Positions 63,135 through 64,000 of a stretch of DNA of 64,000 nt are shown here, in pieces. The notes under the pieces are model-generated. The model worked only from the letters and a program-made list of their open reading frames with translations. It was not told the origin of the DNA and made no database searches. This DNA is from Frankia alni ACN14a (GTDB lineage: Bacteria; Actinomycetota; Actinomycetes; Frankiales; Frankiaceae). Within the stretch, counting starts at the first letter, position 1. Each line of letters begins with the position of its first letter. The DNA lies in the NCBI RefSeq assembly GCF_000058485.1, contig NC_008278.1, positions 2,350,962 to 2,414,961 on the forward strand, read 5' to 3'. Made by a program: the position numbers and the translations under genes.

Positions 63135-64000
63135 TCGCGCGTCCGGACCCGCCCGCCGGGGTCGATCCGGCCGCGGCGGGAAGCGGCGACCCGGCGCGCC
63201 GGGCGGAGCTGGCCCGCCGGCTCAGCGTGATCGAGGAACGGATCGCCACCGCGGCCCGCACGGCCGGGCGCGATCCGGCCGGGCTAACCCTCATCGCTGT
63301 GAGCAAGACCTATCCGGCCGCGGATGTCGTGATGCTGCACACACTCGGGGCGCGCCAGTTCGCCGAGAACCGCGAGCAGGAGGCCGGCCCGAAGGTGACT
63401 ATGGTCACGCGTGAGCTCGCCCAGGTCTCCGGCGACCCGTCCGCGGGCGGCGGGGACGGGCTCGCCGGGGCGGGCGTGGCGCCGGGTGCGGCGGCGGACC
63501 CGGCGCCGGGTGAACCGAACGTCATCTGGCACTTCGTCGGCCAACTTCAGCGCAACAAGGCCCGATCCGTCCTGCGTTGGGCGGACTGGGTCCAGTCGGT
63601 GGACCGATCGGCCCTGGTCGGCGTCCTGTCCCGGCTCGCGGTCGAACGAGGCCGCCCGCTGTCGATCTGCCTGCAGGTCTCGTTGGACTCACGGAGTGAT
63701 TCCCGGGGGCGGGTGGGGTCCGTGGTCGCCGATTCGGGCCGGGGTGGCGTCGATCCAGGGGAGCTTCCGGCGCTGGCTGATCTTGTCGACGAGGCGCCCG
63801 GACTGACACTGCGCGGCGTCATGGCGGTTGCGCCCCGTGGTGAACCAGCACGTCCCGCGTTCGAGCGGCTGCGTGCCGTCGCCGAACGGCTGGTCGTGGA
63901 CCACCCTCAGGCCACCGTGATCAGCGCCGGCATGTCGAGCGATCTCGAGGCCGCGGTGGCCGAGGGCGCGACACACCTTCGGATCGGGACCGCTTTGTTC
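63131..64000 (+). CDS. YggS-family PLP homeostasis protein (3' truncated by window)
   Basis: The first 290 residues of an alanine racemase-like, PLP-binding protein (YggS/PROSC). The PLP lysine is in LTLIAVSKTYPAADV (K59). HTLGARQFAENREQEA, WHFVGQLQRNKARSVL and VQSVDRSALVGVL follow. ATVISAGMSSDLEAAVAEGA and HLRIGTALF close the visible part. An Ala/Gly-rich insert (about residues 102-132) lengthens the loop after the first helices. The GTG at 63131 overlaps the pgeF stop. The stop codon is beyond the window; only the last 10-15 residues are probably missing. Confidence 0.92.
   Translation, partial: MIARPDPPAGVDPAAAGSGDPARRAELARRLSVIEERIATAARTAGRDPAGLTLIAVSKTYPAADVVMLHTLGARQFAENREQEAGPKVTMVTRELAQVSGDPSAGGGDGLAGAGVAPGAAADPAPGEPNVIWHFVGQLQRNKARSVLRWADWVQSVDRSALVGVLSRLAVERGRPLSICLQVSLDSRSDSRGRVGSVVADSGRGGVDPGELPALADLVDEAPGLTLRGVMAVAPRGEPARPAFERLRAVAERLVVDHPQATVISAGMSSDLEAAVAEGATHLRIGTALF

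Overview
The window is about 64 kb of very GC-rich, densely coding DNA with frequent GTG starts, GTGA/ATGA stop-start overlaps and several apparently leaderless genes. This points to a filamentous actinobacterium. The gene set (actinobacterial dcw cluster with MraZ, SARP regulator, DUF222/HNH protein, deazaflavin-type reductase, ImuB-DnaE2 cassette) and the style of the proteins most resemble Frankia, but the genus is an inference. No tRNA, rRNA, CRISPR array, insertion sequence or replication origin was seen.

Region 1 (1-16.6 kb) is mixed housekeeping and carotenoid genes: the end of a DEAH helicase, a membrane cyclophilin, a seryl-tRNA synthetase with Thermus-like motifs, crtB, a repeat-rich gap with a DUF222/HNH gene, a moxR-DUF58-VWA operon, crtE-crtI, a DUF4097-like protein, metF, a small conserved protein, a CDP-alcohol phosphatidyltransferase and a secreted molybdopterin-domain protein. 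Region 2 (16.6-28.9 kb, all leftward) is a second carotenoid block: a CrtD-like desaturase, a CruG-like glycosyltransferase, a CruF-like hydratase, a GNAT, a fused dehydrogenase/FAD oxidase, a CrtA-like monooxygenase and a 1326-residue SARP regulator. With crtE, crtB and crtI nearby, these genes could make an acyclic, oxygenated and glycosylated carotenoid. No lycopene cyclase was seen. TCAAC repeats with 11-bp spacing upstream of the regulator and of the fused oxidase are candidate SARP operators.

Region 3 (28.9-38.4 kb, rightward) is an SOS mutagenesis cassette: a perfect LexA box, a HEPN-domain protein, imuA', imuB and dnaE2, followed by a tiny membrane protein, a methyltransferase and dinB. 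Region 4 (38.5-44.1 kb) holds a DUF3040 protein and a second, leftward moxR-DUF58-transglutaminase operon.

Region 5 (44.4-64 kb) is the division and cell wall cluster: mraZ-rsmH-ftsL-ftsI-murE-murF-mraY-murD-ftsW-murG, then a deazaflavin-type reductase and murC on the opposite strand, then ftsZ-pgeF-yggS (cut by the window end). A four-copy decamer upstream of mraZ looks like the MraZ operator. Two departures from the usual actinobacterial order stand out: murC is inverted, and no ftsQ lies between murC and ftsZ.
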